From assembly GCA_047630355.1 (NCBI GenBank), contig JBLHXN010000131.1:1-9154 (forward strand): 9,154 nucleotides of DNA, read 5' to 3'. Origin of the DNA: JANQUM01 sp047630355. GTDB lineage: Bacteria > Bacteroidota > Bacteroidia > Cytophagales > Spirosomataceae. Shown here piece after piece: positions 6,913 to 9,154 of this stretch. Position numbers and translations under genes: made by a program. How positions within the stretch are numbered: the stretch's first letter is position 1; each line of letters begins with the position of its first letter. The notes under the pieces were generated by a model. It saw nothing but the letters and a program-made list of their open reading frames with translations. It was not told the DNA's origin and ran no database searches.

Positions 6913-7461
6913 TTATTTTTCGGTTTCCAGTTTTTTAGCGACAAAAGCCGCCCCAACTAAGGCTATTAACAGCAACACCCCAACAACTTCAAACATTAGC
7001 AGATTTTCCGTTAGCAAACTAATTCCAATCTTATCAACTGTTGATTCTGGAGCTACATACACTTTACTCAACTTAAACTTTGCTTGGTAAAGCATTGTTA
7101 CAAGACCAACGAAAAAAGCAACCGCCGTAACGATTCCCCACGCGATATTTTTACTTGAAACTATTATCGCATTTGAGCTTTCAGCTTTTTTTACCTTGTT
7201 CTGCGTCAGCATAATGCCGAAGATCATCAACACCAATATGCCGCCAATATAGACCATAATCTGCGTTACAGCCACGAAGTCTGCTCCAGCGAACACATAC
7301 AAGCCTGACATCCCCAAAAAGGCAACAAGCAAGCCGTAAGCGGCGTACAATATATTCTTAGTCAGCAGCAAATATCCGGCTCCAAATAGCGTAATGACAG
7401 CAAAGACAGTAAACGCAACCTCTTTAACCAGTTTGGAATCTATATTCAATATATCATTCAT
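6913..7461 (-). CDS. nuoJ: NADH-quinone oxidoreductase subunit J (NuoJ, 182 aa)
   Basis: This is a membrane subunit of complex I (ND6 homologue) near the quinone-site/antiporter junction. Five hydrophobic segments are visible at about 13-33, 37-57, 65-86, 106-125 and 152-174. The family signature is clear: AFLGMSGLYVFAGADFVAVTQ (about 47-67) followed by VYIGGILVLMIFGIML (70-85), containing the conserved Tyr-Ile-Gly-Gly of the helix that carries a pi-bulge in known structures. The ATG at 7459-7461 overlaps the end of nuoI by 8 nt, and nuoK follows after 3 nt, so the three are one translationally coupled operon. Confidence 0.96.
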   Translation of the reverse strand: MNDILNIDSKLVKEVAFTVFAVITLFGAGYLLLTKNILYAAYGLLVAFLGMSGLYVFAGADFVAVTQIMVYIGGILVLMIFGIMLTQNKVKKAESSNAIIVSSKNIAWGIVTAVAFFVGLVTMLYQAKFKLSKVYVAPESTVDKIGISLLTENLLMFEVVGVLLLIALVGAAFVAKKLETEK

Positions 7462-8401
7462 CTTCTCCCTTTTTTTTAGGTGGTTTCATGGAAGGTTTGA
7501 AAACGGGCTTTCCAACGGGAGGTCTTATGGTCGGTTTAAATCCGATAGGCTTCGGTGATGAAGTAGTTTCCCCGCCCCCTGCTTTCTCAGGTTCTACAAC
7601 CGGTGGATTAGTTGTTGGTTTAAAAGAAGGCCTTCCAGCGGGAGGTTTTATGGTCGGTTTGAATCCGACAGGCTTTGCAGGCGGTACCGTATCTGAATCC
7701 TTATCGGTTGATGGTTTATCTTCCGAAGGTTTTGCTGTTGGCTTAAAAGCAGGTTTTGCAACGGGTGGTTTCATACCCGGTCTGAACGCCGGACGATTCC
7801 CGCTTGGTTTTGGCTGAACGATAGCACTCGCCGCTGCTATTTCTTTTGCGGTGGCCTTCTCTGCTACAAATTGCTCGTAAAGTTGCTTTTTCTCCGTAAC
7901 TTCTGCTTCTGTCAAATTAGCGAATTCAAAATTCATTTCATCAATATCCAAAACGCTAAAATCGTATTCACTGTCCATCGTTAGGCATTCCGTCGGGCAA
8001 ACCGTCGTACACAGTCCACAGAAACAGCACTTCGCCATGTCGATGTCAAATTTGGCAGCGTGTAAACGTACCGGCGAACCGTCAGAAGTCGTACGAATAA
8101 GTTCGGGGGATTTGACGACCTCGATGTCAATGCAGTCAACGGGGCAAACCTTAGCACACTTATCACAGACTATGCAATCGTCAATTTCGCAATCAAGTTG
8201 GTAACGCCCGTTATCAGGAACTTCGAGTTTCTCTTGCGGATACTGCAACGTCACGTGACCTGCTTCGACTTGGAAATAATTTCCGTCTTGCACGTTTATT
8301 GGTCCACGGGTATAGCGAGCATCAAAAAGATGCCTCCACGTTAAGGAAAGGCCCTTGAGTGTAGTTTTGATTCCTTTATTTATATCTCCAAAATAAGACA
8401 T
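7454..8401 (-). CDS. nuoI: NADH-quinone oxidoreductase subunit I (NuoI) with long Pro/Lys-rich repeat tail (315 aa)
   Basis: This is the peripheral-arm complex I subunit that carries two [4Fe-4S] clusters (N6a, N6b) passing electrons toward quinone. Both cluster motifs C-x2-C-x2-C-x3-C-P are intact: Cys76, 79, 82, 86 and Cys125, 128, 131, 135. Residues 1-30 (KGLSLTWRHLFDARYTRGP) form the usual membrane-facing N-terminal helix region. A typical NuoI ends near 150-180 residues. Here a charged helix (about 163-192) is followed by about 120 residues rich in Pro, Lys and Thr, made of three 41-residue repeats with cores like GFKPTIKPP. The tail is predicted to be disordered and basic, and its role is unknown. 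There is no frameshift at the junction. nuoJ overlaps its 3' end. Upstream is an ssuD-like gene 67 nt away rather than nuoH. Confidence 0.94.
   Translation of the reverse strand: MSYFGDINKGIKTTLKGLSLTWRHLFDARYTRGPINVQDGNYFQVEAGHVTLQYPQEKLEVPDNGRYQLDCEIDDCIVCDKCAKVCPVDCIDIEVVKSPELIRTTSDGSPVRLHAAKFDIDMAKCCFCGLCTTVCPTECLTMDSEYDFSVLDIDEMNFEFANLTEAEVTEKKQLYEQFVAEKATAKEIAAASAIVQPKPSGNRPAFRPGMKPPVAKPAFKPTAKPSEDKPSTDKDSDTVPPAKPVGFKPTIKPPAGRPSFKPTTNPPVVEPEKAGGGETTSSPKPIGFKPTIRPPVGKPVFKPSMKPPKKKGEDE
7479..7800 (-). repeat. Three in-frame imperfect 123-bp repeats encoding the NuoI tail
   Basis: Aligned repeat copies begin at 7479, 7602 and 7725 on the plus strand, an exact 123-nt (41-codon) period. Each has a conserved core of about 25 codons (in protein: GFKPTIKPPvGkPsFKP and similar at residues about 205, 246 and 287 on) and a variable linker of about 15 codons rich in Asp, Glu, Ser, Thr or Gly. 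Synonymous and non-synonymous differences between copies suggest old duplications kept in frame by selection. Confidence 0.85.
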
Positions 8402-8468
8402 AGGTTTATTTTATGCCGTAGGCTCTATGCTTCGGGCTAAATTCGTATTAGTTTAATATTTACCAAAA
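8402..8468. other. Spacer between the ssuD-like gene and nuoI with a GC-rich interrupted inverted motif
   Basis: This 67-nt gap is AT-rich except for 8415-8437 (GCCGTAGGC, TCTATGC, TTCGGGC), whose outer GCC/GGC and inner GC pairs can form an imperfect hairpin. It has no T-run of terminator quality and I find no good TAnnTTTG promoter. It may be a weak attenuator or an intergenic repeat copy, and nuoI may depend on transcription from upstream. Confidence 0.35.
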
Positions 8469-9154
8469 TTACGTTATTAATTTGTCCTCTGAAAATTTCA
8501 TGGTCTGCAAATGCGGTAATACTTTCTTCCCGAATAATTCGCACTCCTCAATCAGCGGATAACCCGACAAAATGAACGAACGAATTCCCATATCCATATA
8601 ACGGTTCAGTTTTTCAATAACCTGCTCGGGGGTACCAACTATTGCCGCACCGCATCCGGAACGAGCCCGTCCAATTCCCGTCCAAAGTATTGGTTCGATA
8701 AAGTCATCGGCATCGGCCTTTTCCCGAAATTCGTCCTGACGTAACACGCCCGCCGACTTAGAATCTTGCGTTCGGTGTTTAATGTGATTCGCTATTTTTT
8801 CGTCAAATTTTGACATGATAAATTTAGCATACTCCTTTGCTTCCGCTTCGGTATCTCGCACAATCACGTGAGCCCGCAGTCCAAAATCAATGATTCTTCC
8901 GTGAGCAGCAGCACGTTTTTCCATGTCCTGCATAGTAGCGTAGATACTCTCTTCGGGTTCAGGCCACATGAGGTAAACATCACAATACTTAGCACAGACC
9001 TCTTTAGATTCGGGAGAAATTCCCCCGAAATAGAACAACGGTCCATTCCTTTGAAAGGGCTTTACCGGAGCTGCATCCATCGATAATTGGTAAATCAAAC
9101 CATTAAATTCAATGCGTTCTTGTTGCCAACCCTGCTGCAGGATTTCAATTACTT
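8469..9154 (-). CDS. LLM-class flavin-dependent monooxygenase, SsuD-like (C-terminal part; start outside the window)
   Basis: The frame is open through the right edge. The 228 visible codons correspond to roughly the C-terminal 60 percent of an alkanesulfonate-monooxygenase-type protein. SsuD uses FMNH2 from a partner reductase and O2 to release sulfite from alkanesulfonates. Family blocks in order are ERIEFNGLIYQL, PLFYFGGISPES, FGLRAHVIVRDT (the Arg and His of this motif correspond to active-site residues in SsuD), ILWTGIGRARSGCGAAIVGT and FILSGYPLIEE. The TTG near 9096-9098 is internal because coding similarity continues upstream, so it should not be taken as the start. The gene lies upstream of nuoI on the same strand. 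No reductase or sulfonate transporter is visible. Related luciferase-like monooxygenases with other substrates remain possible. Confidence 0.88.
   Translation of the reverse strand, partial: VIEILQQGWQQERIEFNGLIYQLSMDAAPVKPFQRNGPLFYFGGISPESKEVCAKYCDVYLMWPEPEESIYATMQDMEKRAAAHGRIIDFGLRAHVIVRDTEAEAKEYAKFIMSKFDEKIANHIKHRTQDSKSAGVLRQDEFREKADADDFIEPILWTGIGRARSGCGAAIVGTPEQVIEKLNRYMDMGIRSFILSGYPLIEECELFGKKVLPHLQTMKFSEDKLIT

Noticed and set aside
6779..7090. Plus-strand 103-codon open frame opposite nuoK and nuoJ
   Set aside because: It crosses two well-supported membrane-protein genes on the other strand and shows no recognisable domain.
7479..7800. Regularly spaced repeats as a possible CRISPR array
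   Set aside because: The period is 123 nt, the repeats are imperfect and in frame within nuoI, and there are no short identical repeats with unique spacers.
7488..7817. A 109-codon open frame on the plus strand rich in Gly and Leu
   Set aside because: It is the antisense shadow of the repeat-coding NuoI tail. Its apparent regularity comes from the 123-bp repeats, and the minus-strand frame has the recognised ferredoxin domain and operon context.
9096..9098. TTG as the start codon of the SsuD-like protein
   Set aside because: The same frame stays open to the window edge and encodes upstream residues that fit the family, so the real start is outside the window.

Overview
The window looks like chromosomal DNA of a member of the Bacteroidota, probably of the Cytophagales or a related lineage. 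Three observations point there. A promoter reads TTTG-N19-TACCTTTG, which is the Bacteroidetes -33/-7 consensus. The genes lack clear Shine-Dalgarno sequences. The protein families are typical of the phylum: an M28 peptidase with a C-terminal PDZ domain, a short CoA-binding protein, and a GNAT-nitrilase fusion. The placement rests on reading motifs, not on a search.

Layout. Positions 1-1756 (minus strand) hold the 5' end of a DinB-family gene and a complete maltokinase-like gene. A 307-base divergent spacer follows. On the plus strand come an exported M28 metallopeptidase with a PDZ domain (2064-3311), a small CoA-binding protein (3438-3797), a dead IS982-like insertion sequence with intact 18-bp ends (3818-4736), and a GNAT-nitrilase fusion (4794-6308) with a strong terminator. 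Convergent to it, on the minus strand, lie a tRNA-Arg(ACG) with its own promoter and terminator (6432-6600), then nuoK, nuoJ and nuoI (6607-8401). Last is an SsuD-like flavin-dependent monooxygenase whose 5' end lies beyond the window (8469-9154).

How the genes relate. nuoI, nuoJ and nuoK are tightly coupled (8-nt overlap, 3-nt gap) and supply the iron-sulfur subunit and two small membrane subunits of respiratory complex I. Neither nuoH upstream nor nuoL downstream is adjacent, so the complex I genes are split in this genome. The remaining genes look like independent housekeeping or metabolic units.

The most unusual feature is the C-terminus of NuoI. About 120 residues, rich in proline and lysine, are appended to a normal two-cluster ferredoxin domain. 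They are built from three repeats with an exact 123-nt (41-residue) period. I see no CRISPR array, phage module, toxin-antitoxin pair or obvious defence system, and no clearly undescribed multi-gene system.
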